In this document: positions 40,981-51,241 of the stretch, one piece after another
How the letters are laid out: each line of letters opens with the position of its first letter
Numbering within the stretch: position 1 is the stretch's first letter
The notes under the pieces: generated by a model
What the model was told of the DNA's origin: nothing
Databases searched by the model: none
The model's input: only the letters and a program-made list of their open reading frames with translations
Program-made: the position numbers and the translations under genes
Assembly: GCF_000248055.1 (NCBI RefSeq)
Contig: NZ_BAFC01000059.1
Coordinates: forward strand, 1-64,000
DNA: 64,000 bases
Origin: Gordonia sputi NBRC 100414
GTDB lineage: Bacteria; Actinomycetota; Actinomycetes; Mycobacteriales; Mycobacteriaceae
Direction: 5' to 3'

Positions 40981-42075
40981 TCAGGCGACGCCGAGTGCAT
41001 CGGCAACAGCCACGGGATCGACGGGAATCGCCTCGACTTCCGGCATGCCGAGGAGCGCGGTGTCGGGGTCCTTGAGGCCGTTTCCGGTCACGGTGCACAC
41101 AACCGTCTGGCCCGGAGTGATCCAACCGTCGGCGTGGGCCGCGAGCAGGCCCGCCACGCTGGCAGCGGACGCGGGCTCGACGAAGACGCCCTCTTTGCCC
41201 GCCACGAGGCGATACGCCTCGAGCAGCTTCTCGTCGGTGGCTGCGCGGAACTGGCCGCCCGACTCCTCCTTGGCCGCGACGGCCTGGTTCCAGCTTGCGG
41301 GCGACCCGATGCGGATCGCGGTGGCGATGGTCTCGGGATCTTTCACCGGCGCTCCGTTGACCAGCGGAGCAGCACCGGCTGCCTGCACACCGAGCATGCG
41401 CGGAAGATCGCTGATGCCGTCGGCGTGGTACTCGCGATAGCCCTTCCAGTACGCGGTGATGTTGCCCGCGTTGCCCACCGGGAGCACGTGCACGTCGGGC
41501 GCGCGACCGAGGACGTCGACGATCTCGAATGCCGCGGTCTTCTGCCCCTCGATACGCGCCGGATTGACCGAGTTGACCAGCTCGATCTCGGTGAACTCCG
41601 CGGTGGCCTTGCGCGCGAGTTCGAGACAGTCGTCGAAGTTGCCCTGCACCTGGATGATCTTGGCGCCGCTCATGACCGCCTGGGCGAGCTTGCCCATCGC
41701 GATCTTTCCTTCGGGAATCAAGACGGCGCAGGTGATACCGGCGCGGGTGGCGTAGGCAGCCGCCGACGCCGACGTATTGCCCGTCGACGCGCACAGGACT
41801 GCGGTCTTGCCGTTGTTGACCGCGTTGCTCACGGCCATGGTCATGCCGCGGTCCTTGAACGAGCCCGTCGGGTTGAGGCCCTCGACCTTGAGGTACACCT
41901 CACAGCCGGTCAGCTCCGACAGGTATGGCGCCGGTACCAGCGGGGTCGCACCCTCGAGGAGGGTCACGACCTTCCAGTCGTCGCCGACGGGCAGTCGTGA
42001 ACGATAGGCCTCGATCAGCCCCGGCCAGCCTGCGTGCACAGGCGCGTGCGCGGGTGCGTTGGTCGCGTCAGTCAT
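40981..42075 (-). CDS. thrC: Threonine synthase
   Basis: 364 residues. PLP lysine in [16 protein letters not shown] and phosphate-binding loop [15 protein letters not shown]. Converts O-phosphohomoserine to threonine. Its ATG overlaps the end of hom by eight bases, which suggests coupled translation. Confidence 0.97.
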   Translation of the reverse strand: MTDATNAPAHAPVHAGWPGLIEAYRSRLPVGDDWKVVTLLEGATPLVPAPYLSELTGCEVYLKVEGLNPTGSFKDRGMTMAVSNAVNNGKTAVLCASTGNTSASAAAYATRAGITCAVLIPEGKIAMGKLAQAVMSGAKIIQVQGNFDDCLELARKATAEFTEIELVNSVNPARIEGQKTAAFEIVDVLGRAPDVHVLPVGNAGNITAYWKGYREYHADGISDLPRMLGVQAAGAAPLVNGAPVKDPETIATAIRIGSPASWNQAVAAKEESGGQFRAATDEKLLEAYRLVAGKEGVFVEPASAASVAGLLAAHADGWITPGQTVVCTVTGNGLKDPDTALLGMPEVEAIPVDPVAVADALGVA

Positions 42076-43453
42076 CGGTTCCTTCCAATCGCAGAACGCT
42101 GGAAACCGTGTTCACGGAGTCCATGTCCTCAAGTGCTGCAACGCATTCCGACTGAGCTCGATCGGGTGCGCGGTGTGTGACGACGATCAGCCGGGCGTCG
42201 TCGCCCGCGCCTTCCTGACGGACTGCGGCAATACTCACCGATCGCTTCGAGAATTCGTTGGCGACCTGCGAGAGTACACCGGGCTTGTCGGCGACTCGCA
42301 TGGAGACGTAGTAGCGGGTGGGCACTTCGTCGATCGACGCAATCGGCAACGACGCGTAGGTCGATTCGAGTGGTCCGCGACCACCGTGCACCTTGTTTCG
42401 CGCAGCCATCACCATGTCGCCGAGCACCGCCGATGCCGTCGGCGAACCGCCGGCACCCTGTCCGTAGAACATGAGCCTTCCCGCGTTCTCGGCCTCGACC
42501 ACGACCGCGTTGAACGCCCCGTTGACCGTTGCGAGTGGGTGCGACAACGGGATCAGCGCCGGGTAGACACGCGCCGACACACGCTGCGCACCATCGTCAC
42601 CCCGCACACGCTCACAGATCGAGAGAAGTTTGACCGTGCAGTCGAACTTCTTCGCCGCAACCAGGTCGTCGGACGTCACGTTCGTGATGCCCTCGCGGTA
42701 GACATCGGCCGCGGTCACACGAGTGTGGAACGCGATCGACGCGAGGATCGCGGCCTTGGCTGCCGCGTCGTAACCCTCGACGTCGGCCGTCGGATCGGCC
42801 TCGGCGTAACCCAGACGTCCTGCCTCTGCGAGGGTTTCGGCGTAGTCGGCACCGGTCTCGGCCATTTCCGAGAGGATGAAGTTGGTGGTGCCGTTGACGA
42901 TTCCGGCGACTCGCTCGACGGTGTCGCCCGCGAGGGACTGCATCAGCGGACGCACCACCGGAATTGCTCCGGCGACGGCCGCCTCGAAGTACAGATCCAC
43001 TTTCGCGTCGGCGGCCGCGGTGGCGAGTTCGCCCGTGTACTCGGCGAGCAGCGCCTTGTTGGCAGTCACCACAGACTTGCCCGATTGCAGTGCGGTGCGG
43101 ATCAATTCGCGTGCGGGGTCGATTCCGCCCATGAGTTCGACGACGATGTCGACATCGTCGCGTGCCACGAGTGCCGCGGGGTCGTCGGTGATCAGTTCCT
43201 GAGCGATCTTGCGTGGTCGAGTCAGATCACGCACCGCGACGCCGCGCAATTCGACGGGCGCACCGACCCGAGCCCTCAGGTCGGCGGCGTTGTCCTCGAT
43301 GATCCGCACGACCTCGGAACCCACGTTGCCCATACCGAGGACCGCGACGCCGATCGTCTTGTCCTGCGCTGTCATGTCTTGTCCCGCCGATTGGTCTTGC
43401 CCTACCGAGTTGTCTTGTCCTGCTGATTCTTCTTGTCCTGCACCGTTGCTCAT
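42068..43453 (-). CDS. hom: Homoserine dehydrogenase with repetitive N-terminal tail
   Basis: 461 residues. NAD(P)-binding [14 protein letters not shown], catalytic [13 protein letters not shown] and [11 protein letters not shown], and a C-terminal ACT domain ([20 protein letters not shown]) for threonine feedback. The first about 30 residues are a Gly-Gln-Asp-Ser repeat ([17 protein letters not shown]) encoded by 18-bp units and unlike the family. ATG follows the lysA stop without a gap. Confidence 0.96.
   Translation of the reverse strand: MSNGAGQEESAGQDNSVGQDQSAGQDMTAQDKTIGVAVLGMGNVGSEVVRIIEDNAADLRARVGAPVELRGVAVRDLTRPRKIAQELITDDPAALVARDDVDIVVELMGGIDPARELIRTALQSGKSVVTANKALLAEYTGELATAAADAKVDLYFEAAVAGAIPVVRPLMQSLAGDTVERVAGIVNGTTNFILSEMAETGADYAETLAEAGRLGYAEADPTADVEGYDAAAKAAILASIAFHTRVTAADVYREGITNVTSDDLVAAKKFDCTVKLLSICERVRGDDGAQRVSARVYPALIPLSHPLATVNGAFNAVVVEAENAGRLMFYGQGAGGSPTASAVLGDMVMAARNKVHGGRGPLESTYASLPIASIDEVPTRYYVSMRVADKPGVLSQVANEFSKRSVSIAAVRQEGAGDDARLIVVTHRAPDRAQSECVAALEDMDSVNTVSSVLRLEGTDD
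43377..43448 (-). repeat. Four imperfect 18-bp tandem repeats at the hom start
   Basis: Units beginning tcttgtcctgctgattct run at 43377, 43395, 43413 and 43431, coding the GQDxSA-type repeat at the N-terminus of homoserine dehydrogenase. Confidence 0.88.
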
Positions 43454-44872
43454 TCAGCTCACCTCCAGCCGCAGATAGTCGTCGAGTGTCTCGCGGCGAA
43501 GAATCACCCTCGCCGTACCGTCGGCCACCGCGACCACAGCCGGCCGCATCGCCATGTTGTATCGGCTCGACATCGAATAGCAGTACGCACCGGTCGCCGC
43601 GACGGCGATCAGATCGCCGGGTTCGAGGTCGCCGGGTAGCCAGCAGTCCTTGATCACGATGTCGCCACTCTCACAATGCTTTCCGACGACGCGGCTGACC
43701 ACCGCGTCGTCGTCGGACACCCGTGAGACCAACCGCACGTCGTACTCGGCCTGATACAGCACCGTTCGGATGTTGTCGCTCATGCCTCCGTCGACGGACA
43801 CGTAGCGACGCACCGACCCGCCGCCGAGTTCGACGTCTTTGATGGTCCCGACCCGGTAAAGCGTGATGGTGCCCGGCCCCGCGATCGCGCGACCGGGTTC
43901 GACGGCGATGGTCGGCATCGGCAGGCCAACCGCTTCCGATTCGCGGCGGACGATGGCGGCGAGTGTCTCGGCGACGTCGGCGATGGGCAGCGGACGTTCG
44001 TCGGGAAGGTACGAAATACCCAGTCCCCCACCGAGATCGACGATCGACATCTGCGATGTCTTGTCGACACCGAACTCGTCGACGACGTCGTGCAGCAATC
44101 CGAGCACGCGATGTGCCGCGAGCTCGAAACCGTCCATGTCGAAGATCTGGGAGCCGATGTGGCTGTGCAGCCCCACCAGTCGCAGGTTGTCGGTGGCGAA
44201 GACGCGTCGAACCGCTTCCATGGCGACGCCGCCCGACAGCGCGAATCCGAACTTCTGATCCTCGTGCGCCGTGGCGATGAACTCGTGGGTGTGGGCCTCG
44301 ACGCCGACCGTCACGCGGATCAGTACGTCGGCAACAACGCCGCGCTCGCCCGCCAAGCGGTCGAGGCGCTCGATCTCCATCATCGAGTCCAGCACGATGT
44401 GACCGACACCGGCCTCGAGTGCCGCGTCGAGTTCGTCGAGGCTCTTGTTGTTGCCGTGCAAGGCGATTCGCTCGGCCGGGAAGCCCGCGTGAAGGGCGAT
44501 CGCGAGCTCACCACCCGAACAGACGTCGAGTGACAGACCCTCCTGGTCGACCCAGCGCGCAACCTCGCTGCACAGGAACGCCTTCGACGCGTAGTGCACA
44601 CGTCCGTAGGGCCCGAACGCGGTCATCATGTCGCGGCAGCGGGAGCGGAAATCATCCTCGTCGAGCACGAACAGCGGGGTGCCGAATGTCTCGGCCAGCT
44701 CGCCTACTCCGACGCCCGCGATGGTCAGCTCACCGGACTCGGCACGAACAGCATTGCGCGGGAAGACGTTTGCGGGGATCTGCGCCACCGCGGCAGGGTC
44801 ATTCGGCTGCTGGGCCAACTGCGGTGCCGCTTGGGTCTCGGCGTGGCGCGGTCCCGCCGGATGCGCGTTCAC
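43454..44872 (-). CDS. lysA: Diaminopimelate decarboxylase
   Basis: 472 residues. PLP lysine in [10 protein letters not shown], glycine loop [23 protein letters not shown] and catalytic Cys region [13 protein letters not shown]. Last step of lysine synthesis, also setting mDAP supply for peptidoglycan. The GTG at 44872 overlaps the argS stop (ATGTGA). Confidence 0.97.
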   Translation of the reverse strand: MNAHPAGPRHAETQAAPQLAQQPNDPAAVAQIPANVFPRNAVRAESGELTIAGVGVGELAETFGTPLFVLDEDDFRSRCRDMMTAFGPYGRVHYASKAFLCSEVARWVDQEGLSLDVCSGGELAIALHAGFPAERIALHGNNKSLDELDAALEAGVGHIVLDSMMEIERLDRLAGERGVVADVLIRVTVGVEAHTHEFIATAHEDQKFGFALSGGVAMEAVRRVFATDNLRLVGLHSHIGSQIFDMDGFELAAHRVLGLLHDVVDEFGVDKTSQMSIVDLGGGLGISYLPDERPLPIADVAETLAAIVRRESEAVGLPMPTIAVEPGRAIAGPGTITLYRVGTIKDVELGGGSVRRYVSVDGGMSDNIRTVLYQAEYDVRLVSRVSDDDAVVSRVVGKHCESGDIVIKDCWLPGDLEPGDLIAVAATGAYCYSMSSRYNMAMRPAVVAVADGTARVILRRETLDDYLRLEVS

Positions 44873-46521
44873 ATCCGCTCCGGAGCGCTGACGCCGATGA
44901 GATCGAGTCCGTTGCGCAGCACCTGACGGGTTGCCGCGCTCAGCGCAAGGCGCGCGCCGTGGATGTCACCGGGTTCCTCATCGCCCTGTGGCAGCACCCG
45001 ATTATGGGCGTAGAACCGGTGGTAGGCACCCGCGAGCGACTCCAGGTAGCGCGAGATGCGGTGCGGCTCACGCAGTTGCGCCGCCGTGGCCACCACCTCG
45101 TCGAAGTCGCCGATCGTGCGGATCAGATCGCCCTCGGTGTCGGAGTCGAGCAGGTCGAGGTGTTCGAGTCGGGGCTTGAGGCCCAGTTCGTCGGCGTTGC
45201 GAGCGATCGCCGACAACCGCGCGTGTGCGTACTGCACGTAGTAGACCGGGTTGTCGTTGGACTGCTTGGCCAGCAGGTCGAGGTCAATGTCGATGTTGAC
45301 GTCGATCGACGAGCGGATGAGTGCGTAGCGCGCGGCGTCGACTCCGACCGCGTCGACGAGATCGTCGAGCGTGATCACGGTGCCGGCACGCTTGCTCATC
45401 CGCACGGGCTTGCCGTCGCGGACGAGGTTGACCATCTGGCCGATGAGGACCTCGACGGTGTCGGGATCGTCACCGAGTGACGCGGCCGCAGCCTTGAGTC
45501 GCTTGATGTAGCCGTGGTGGTCGGCGCCGAGCATGTACATGCACAGGTTGAAACCGCGGTTGCGCTTGTCGCGGTAGTAGGCGATGTCGCCCGCGATGTA
45601 GGCGGCCTCGCCGTCGCTCTTGATGACGACGCGATCCTTGTCGTCGCCGAAGTTCGTTGTGCGCAGCCACCACGCGCCGTCGGATTCGTAGAGGTTTCCG
45701 TTTGCGCGCAGCTCGGCGATGCACTCCTCCACGAGGCCCGAGGTGAACATCGAGTTCTCGTGGGTGAACACGTCGAAGTCGGTTCCGAACTCGTGCAGGC
45801 TCGACTTGATGTGGTCGAACATCAGCTCGACGCCCACCGAGCGGAAGGTCTCGCGACGCTGCTCCTGCGGCTGCTCGAGTACGCCCGGTACCGCCTCGAC
45901 GACCTGATTCGCGATCTCGACGATGTACTCGCCCGCGTAACCGTCCTCGGGCGTCGGCTCACCGAGTGCCGACGCTTCGAGTGACCGTGCGAACTTGTCG
46001 ATCTGCGAGCCGTGGTCGTTGAAGTAGTACTCGCGGGTGACCTTCGCCCCGCGTGCGGCCAGCACCCGCCCGAGCGCGTCGCCCACGGCGGCCCACCGGG
46101 TGCCACCGAGGTGGATGGGGCCGGTCGGGTTGGCGGAGACGAACTCGAGGTTGATGGTCTTGTCGGAGAACTCGTCGCCCCTGCCGTAGTCGACGGTGTT
46201 GGTGAGGACGGTCTCGATCACGCTGTTCTGAGCGGCCGCTGCAAGCCAGATGTTGACGAATCCCGGGCCCGCGACCTCGGCTTTGTCGATTCCGTCAGCC
46301 GCGGAGAATGCGTCGGCGAGCCAGCCGGCGAGCTCACGCGGGTTGACGCCGAGCTTCTTGCCGAGTTGGAGTGCGACGTTGGTCGAGTAGTCGCCGTGAT
46401 CAGCGAGGCGCGGGCGCTCGACGACCACGGAGTCGGGCACCAGAGAAGCGTCGAGTCCGTGGTCGGACACGACGGTCCGGGTCACGGCACTCAGCAATGC
46501 AGCGAGGTCGGCGGGAGTCAC
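44869..46521 (-). CDS. argS: Arginyl-tRNA synthetase
   Basis: 550 residues. Class I signature [19 protein letters not shown] (HIGH variant) and KMSKS variant [16 protein letters not shown]-terminal DALR anticodon domain ending [12 protein letters not shown]. First gene of argS-lysA-hom-thrC-thrB. A tRNA-Arg gene lies 1.5 kb upstream. Confidence 0.97.
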   Translation of the reverse strand: MTPADLAALLSAVTRTVVSDHGLDASLVPDSVVVERPRLADHGDYSTNVALQLGKKLGVNPRELAGWLADAFSAADGIDKAEVAGPGFVNIWLAAAAQNSVIETVLTNTVDYGRGDEFSDKTINLEFVSANPTGPIHLGGTRWAAVGDALGRVLAARGAKVTREYYFNDHGSQIDKFARSLEASALGEPTPEDGYAGEYIVEIANQVVEAVPGVLEQPQEQRRETFRSVGVELMFDHIKSSLHEFGTDFDVFTHENSMFTSGLVEECIAELRANGNLYESDGAWWLRTTNFGDDKDRVVIKSDGEAAYIAGDIAYYRDKRNRGFNLCMYMLGADHHGYIKRLKAAAASLGDDPDTVEVLIGQMVNLVRDGKPVRMSKRAGTVITLDDLVDAVGVDAARYALIRSSIDVNIDIDLDLLAKQSNDNPVYYVQYAHARLSAIARNADELGLKPRLEHLDLLDSDTEGDLIRTIGDFDEVVATAAQLREPHRISRYLESLAGAYHRFYAHNRVLPQGDEEPGDIHGARLALSAATRQVLRNGLDLIGVSAPERM

Positions 46522-46677
46522 AGGTCACCATCCTATTGGCCTGCATTCTTCGGGCGACAACGCCCCTGGTAGGTGGCGTCGGTGTACGGGTAGCCGAAAG
46601 CCTCTAGGAGGCGTGCTCGTGAGGGAGCACGGTCGGTGTGAAGGGTTCGATCGTGGGTTCAACCCCTGAACGAACGG

Positions 46678-47495
46678 TCACGATCGACACTCCGGAATCT
46701 CGACCCACTTGGTATCGCGGTACTCGAGTTCCAATGGTTCGGACACCACGATGCGCCCGTCAGCGGGGAGTTCGATATCTCCCCCGCGGTCGCCGGCGGT
46801 CAATCGCATCGTGCCTACCGAGTGATAGAGCGAATTCGACGCCCGATTGCTCGAGTAGCGCACCGCGTAGATCTCCTCGCCGTTGGCGGCGCAGATCGTG
46901 GCACTGAACGGGGCGCCGACGCCGTTGTCGGTGCGCGCCTGCTCCACACGCCCGACCAGGCGCGCCAACGCACCCTTGGGATCGGTGTCGAGTCCGTAGG
47001 TCAACGCGAGGTAGAAGCAGAGTTCGGTGTCGGCGTTGCCCTCGATGAACGGATACAGCTCGGGCGCCACGTCGAGTGTGAGGTCGCGCTTGAGCCGGAA
47101 GAAGTCGCCGATTTCGCCGTTGTACTGAAACAGCCACCGCCCGTACTGGAATGGGTGACAGTTTGCTCGATCGATCGTGCCTCCCAGCGCAGCCCGGACG
47201 TGGGCGAGGAACATCGGCGAGGAGACCTGTTCGGCCAGCCGATGCAGATTTGCGTCACTCCATGCGGGCCGTACATCGCGGTATTGACCCGGGAAGCTGC
47301 GATCACCCCACCATCCGACACCGAATCCGTCGCCGTTGGTCGGCCACGCGTGGTTACGGAACATCGACGTCATCGGCGCACCGGGAAGGTACAACTGCCG
47401 CGCCTCGAAGCTCTGATCGACCAGTGAGTGTGAGGGCCTGGTGAGAAGGTCTTCGATGCGAATGGGAGACCAGCGTAGGCAAGCCAGCGGCACAT
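46678..47495 (-). CDS. Class II glutamine amidotransferase, N-terminus displaced by a 1-base frameshift
   Basis: About 272 residues if one base is restored near 47470. The uninterrupted frame starts at GTG 47493 and reads MPLACLRWSPIRIEDLL, leaving the nucleophile Cys at position 5. ATG 47495 in another frame reads MCRWLAYAG, exactly the family start with Cys2, and joins SPIRIEDLLTRPSHSLVDQS after one missing base. Downstream motifs fit the family: PTNGDGFGVGWWGD, FLAHVRAALGGTIDRANCHP and QYNGEIGDFF. These proteins resemble EgtC-like amidotransferases; substrate unknown. A gene with a real deletion would probably be inactive; a sequencing error is equally possible. Confidence 0.8.
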
Positions 47496-47564
47496 GGTTT
47501 CGACGCTAACAGGGTGCGCCGTTGCGCGCGGGAATCACGGCGACGAGCTCGTAGAGTTCATGGC

Positions 47565-47948
47565 ATGATCTCGGCGATTCGACTCTTCAACGACGACGGC
47601 GGCCGATCCCACGTCGAGTACGGCACGATCTCTCTCGACGCCGGCACGTTGCGGTCGTCCGATACGGCGACGACTACGGCGGCTTTTCAGGAGACAGCGC
47701 AGGGCGGATCGTTCGCCTGGCACACCGCCCCGCGTCGGCAGTACGTGATCACACTTGCTGGAGTCCTCGATTTCATCACCCGCGACGGCGAGCGCTTTCG
47801 GCTCGAGCCCGGCGTCGTACTTGTTGCCGAGGACACCGACGGCAGCGGTCACCAGTGGGAGCTGATCGGCGACGATCCGTGGCGGCGCCTGTACGTCGGC
47901 CTCGCCGACGACGCGGCGTCGGGCTTCGTGGCGGGGGCTGAAGGCTAG
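47565..47948 (+). CDS. Cupin-domain protein
   Basis: 127 residues from ATG 47565. Single cupin barrel with FAWHTAPRRQYVITLAGVLD (motif 1) and RFRLEPGVVLVAEDTDGSGH (motif 2), including the His/Glu-type metal-ligand positions in part. Divergent from the amidotransferase. Function unknown; a dioxygenase, isomerase or sensor role is possible. Confidence 0.7.
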   Translation: MISAIRLFNDDGGRSHVEYGTISLDAGTLRSSDTATTTAAFQETAQGGSFAWHTAPRRQYVITLAGVLDFITRDGERFRLEPGVVLVAEDTDGSGHQWELIGDDPWRRLYVGLADDAASGFVAGAEG

Positions 47949-47998
47949 GCCTGTCCGGGGAGCGATGCCCACGACGGGAGGCCGGGAGAATATAACTG

Positions 47999-48071
47999 TG
48001 CCCCCGGCAGGATTCGAACCTGCGGCCTTCTGCTCCGGAGGCAGACGCTCTATCCCCTGAGCTACGGGGGC
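47999..48071 (-). tRNA. tRNA-Arg (anticodon CCG)
   Basis: 73-nt cloverleaf: acceptor gcccccg/cgggggc, D arm gctcaggggatagagc, anticodon stem tctgc/gcaga with loop ctCCGga, T arm gcaggttcgaatcctgc, discriminator a, CCA not encoded. Decodes CGG, a frequent codon at this GC content. Confidence 0.95.
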
Positions 48072-48197
48072 TCATCGGGCGCAGCAAGCCTAACCCACGG
48101 CGACAACAGATCCCAACCCGGTCGGTACGCGTGTCAGAACCGTGGCGGACCGTCGGTGCTGGGATGGCCGGCTGACGTGCGGGGCCGAGCGCTCCAG

Positions 48198-48259
48198 ATG
48201 TGTGTCGTATCGAAGGATGTGGGTGCTGCAGCGCCCACATCCTTCGATACGACACACAT
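48198..48259. repeat. 62-bp near-perfect palindrome touching the sbcC stop codon
   Basis: Arms 48198-48228 and 48229-48259 pair at 30 of 31 positions with one G.T and no loop; the centre is ctgcag. Outer ends read atgtgtgtcg and cgacacacat. The sbcC TAA (48260-48262) abuts the palindrome. It may act as a terminator in RNA, but the perfect, loop-free symmetry is unusual and would extrude as a DNA cruciform, the substrate of SbcCD itself. Confidence 0.95.
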
Positions 48260-51241
48260 TTACGGGGCGGTCAGCGTCCGGACGGTGACGGTGGAGCCGG
48301 ATTCGCCGCGCAGCACGTGCAACTGCGACGGAATACGGGCACGCAGTTCGTCGACGTGGCTGACCAAGCCAACAACTCTGCCGCCCGAACGCAATTCGTC
48401 GAGCACGCCCATCACCAGGTCGAGGGACTCCGGGTCGAGGGTGCCGAACCCCTCGTCGATGAACATCGTGTCGAGCACACGGCCGCCCGCTTCGCTCGAC
48501 ACGACGTCGGCAAGTCCGAGTGCCAGCGCCAGGGACGCGAAGAACGTCTCGCCACCCGAGAGGGTTGTCGCCGCACGCGTGACACCCGTGTACTCGTCGC
48601 GCACCTCGATACCGAGACCGCCACGACGCCCCCGCGGCCCTCCGGCATCGGAGTGTGCGAATTCGTAACGGCCAGAGGACATGTGCCGAAGTCGATCCGA
48701 CGCCGCGACCAAGACTTCTTCGAGGCGTGCCGCGAGGACGTACGAGCGCAGTGTCATTCGCTTCGCGTTCTGCCCTCGTCCACTCACCAATTCGGCGAGA
48801 TCGTGGATCTCCTTCTGCCGCAGACGAATCGGCTCGAAATCGGTCAGCGCCTCCCAGTAGAGGGTGACGTGATCGGCCAGCCCGGTCGCTCGCCGCGTGG
48901 AGACGGCCGCAGCGCCGGACGCGGCGTCGCAGCGGGCGCGCACCGTCTCGAGCGTGGTCTCGAGGTGAGCCAGGCCGACGGGCTCGGTTGCCAGCGCCGA
49001 ACGCACGTCGTCGTCGTCGAGCGTGCCCTGCGCCTCGACTCTCAGGCCGTGCGCCTTGCGCAGCGACGACTCCCAGACCCCCATCTGCTCGTCCGTCGCC
49101 ATCGCCGCTCGCACCGCGGTCTCGTCGGCGAACTGCGCTTCGTCGCACGCGGACGCGGCGCGGCTCGCCGCCTGTGTCGCCCACTCTCCGGCACGGCGCA
49201 CCTCCGCACGCGCATCTCGCAAAGCCGTCGCGCAGCGACACAGTTCGGCCAGTTCGGCCCGGCGGCCGCTGACATCGCCCCGGCCTCCGGTTGCCGTCGA
49301 GACCTCCGCGTCGAGCGACTCGAGTTCGCCACGCAGGGAGTCCAGACGCACGGACGCCGCAGCCCGCCGCGCCTGAATCTGCGATCGTTCGGCCTGCCAT
49401 GTGCTGGTCCGCCCGTCCAATTCGTCGACGACGCGCTGCAGCTTGTCGACCGACGCCGCGGCGTGTTCGGCTTTCGTGCGCCGCTTGACCGTATCGTCGC
49501 GATCGGAGCATACGGACTCGCGCTCCGCATCACCGATCATCTTGTCCAGATTGGCTTTTCGCTCGCGATAGGTGTCCAGCGACGAGCGCGCACGCGTCAG
49601 CTCGGCGGAGGCGCGGTGTTCGATGTCAGCAGCCGCCGCCTCGTCGGCGTCGCCCACATGATCGCCTGGATCGCTCGTCGTGGGTGCGGGGTGCTCGCGC
49701 GAGCCGCAGACGGTGCACGGCTCGCCGTCGACGAGTTGGGACGCGAGTTCGGCCGCCATCCCGGCAAGGCGACGTTCGCGAAGGTCGAGCAGTCTGGTCC
49801 GTGCGTCATTGTGCGCCGAGTGTGCGTCGGCGACAGCGCGCTCGGCACGACTGAGTACAACCTCGAGTTTGTCGCGCTCATCGATGGCCTCGAGAATCGA
49901 CGTCTGCTGTGCCTGCTGATTGCGCAGCGTCTCGATCCGGGCACGCTGCTCATGGGCATCGTGCAGGGCAGCGATAGCTGCGGTCCGTTGCTCCGGCAGC
50001 GCCGCGAGCGCGTCGTCGAGTTCGACGGTGCGGGTGGCGGCAGCCGAGACCTCGGCCTCAGCTGCGCCGATCGCAGCGATCAGCGTGGGACGTTCGAGTG
50101 TCCTGCGCACCAGCGGTTCGAGCCGACCCGACTCCGCCGCCCAGGTGTCGATCGCGCGGGCCAACTCGGTGTCGTCGCACTCGCGCGCCCACGCCGCCTC
50201 CACCTCTTCGGACACCGCATGCTCGGACACGGCCGATTCCGCTGCCGCACGGAGTGCATCGGCAGCACGGGCGTTGGCGATCGCCTGCTCGTGATCGGCG
50301 AGCACGGGGACCACGGGCGCCGCGCGACGCGCGGCGGCGAGTGCCTTCTCGGCGACATCGAGTTCGGGCTCGGCGGCGTCGAGTTGTTCGATGCGTGACC
50401 GCGCGGCGAGTCCACGCTGCCTGTCGTGCATCATCTTTCTGCCGCGGTCGTATGACTGCTGCGCGGCGTCGAGTACGTCGCGCGCCTCCGCCAACGCCGT
50501 GGCGTCGCGGCGTTCTGCCTCGCGAGCGTCGTCGAGGCATTTCTGCGCCCAGGCCATGTCGGGCTCAATGGGTGCCTCGACGTCGGCCAGGGCCCCGATC
50601 TGTGCGGCGATGCGGTCGATCGACGCCGCCTTTGCGTCGAGCGCCGCTGCACTCTCTCGCGCACGCTCGCGCAGCCACTCCTCGACGTCACCGAATCGCT
50701 CGGTGTCGAAAAGTCTCTCCAACAACGCTTCTCGCTCTTCGTTGGGTGCGCGCAAAAACCGCGAGAAGTCGCCCTGCGGGAGAAGCACGACCTGGAAGAA
50801 CTGCTCGGCACTCATGCCGAGGAGCTCGCTCACGGTCTCGCCGATCTCGGGCAACCGGGTGAGTGCCACCCCCGACCCGTCGACCCACTCGAGCGTCGCC
50901 TTCGCCTGGACCTTTGTTGTCCCCGTCCCCCGCTTCTTGGGGCGCTGATACTCGGGCGACCGGATGATGCGGAATCGGCGGCCGTTGATCGTCGCTTCTA
51001 CCTCGACCTGCGGAACCTGTTCTGCCGGAGCGTGATCGGAATGCAGACGTTTGGCCTCGTTCCGGGCGCCGGGCACCCTGCCGAAGAGCGCGAACGCGAC
51101 GGCGTCGAGCACCGTCGTCTTGCCTGCACCCGTCTGCCCGTGCAGCAGGAACAGGCCGTCGGCTCCGAGCGCGTCGAAGTCGATCGCCGTATCGTCGGCG
51201 AACGGCCCGAACGCGCTCATGCGCAACCGATGAAGTCTCAT
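48260..51241 (-). CDS. sbcC: Nuclease SbcCD subunit C (Rad50-like ATPase)
   Basis: 993 residues. N-terminal Walker A HGQTGAGKTTVLDAV, long coiled coils with the zinc-hook CTVCGS near the middle (EPCTVCGSREH), and C-terminal signature TLSGGETFFASLALALGLAD with Walker B TMFIDEGFGTLDPE. With SbcD it opens hairpins and palindromes and processes DNA ends. Overlaps sbcD by ATGA. Confidence 0.96.
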   Translation of the reverse strand: MRLHRLRMSAFGPFADDTAIDFDALGADGLFLLHGQTGAGKTTVLDAVAFALFGRVPGARNEAKRLHSDHAPAEQVPQVEVEATINGRRFRIIRSPEYQRPKKRGTGTTKVQAKATLEWVDGSGVALTRLPEIGETVSELLGMSAEQFFQVVLLPQGDFSRFLRAPNEEREALLERLFDTERFGDVEEWLRERARESAAALDAKAASIDRIAAQIGALADVEAPIEPDMAWAQKCLDDAREAERRDATALAEARDVLDAAQQSYDRGRKMMHDRQRGLAARSRIEQLDAAEPELDVAEKALAAARRAAPVVPVLADHEQAIANARAADALRAAAESAVSEHAVSEEVEAAWARECDDTELARAIDTWAAESGRLEPLVRRTLERPTLIAAIGAAEAEVSAAATRTVELDDALAALPEQRTAAIAALHDAHEQRARIETLRNQQAQQTSILEAIDERDKLEVVLSRAERAVADAHSAHNDARTRLLDLRERRLAGMAAELASQLVDGEPCTVCGSREHPAPTTSDPGDHVGDADEAAAADIEHRASAELTRARSSLDTYRERKANLDKMIGDAERESVCSDRDDTVKRRTKAEHAAASVDKLQRVVDELDGRTSTWQAERSQIQARRAAASVRLDSLRGELESLDAEVSTATGGRGDVSGRRAELAELCRCATALRDARAEVRRAGEWATQAASRAASACDEAQFADETAVRAAMATDEQMGVWESSLRKAHGLRVEAQGTLDDDDVRSALATEPVGLAHLETTLETVRARCDAASGAAAVSTRRATGLADHVTLYWEALTDFEPIRLRQKEIHDLAELVSGRGQNAKRMTLRSYVLAARLEEVLVAASDRLRHMSSGRYEFAHSDAGGPRGRRGGLGIEVRDEYTGVTRAATTLSGGETFFASLALALGLADVVSSEAGGRVLDTMFIDEGFGTLDPESLDLVMGVLDELRSGGRVVGLVSHVDELRARIPSQLHVLRGESGSTVTVRTLTAP

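Noticed and set aside
46600-46677. tRNA-like T-arm sequence near gggttcgatcgtgggttcaaccc
   Set aside because: No acceptor, D or anticodon arms pair around it; it is more likely a weak hairpin after the amidotransferase gene.
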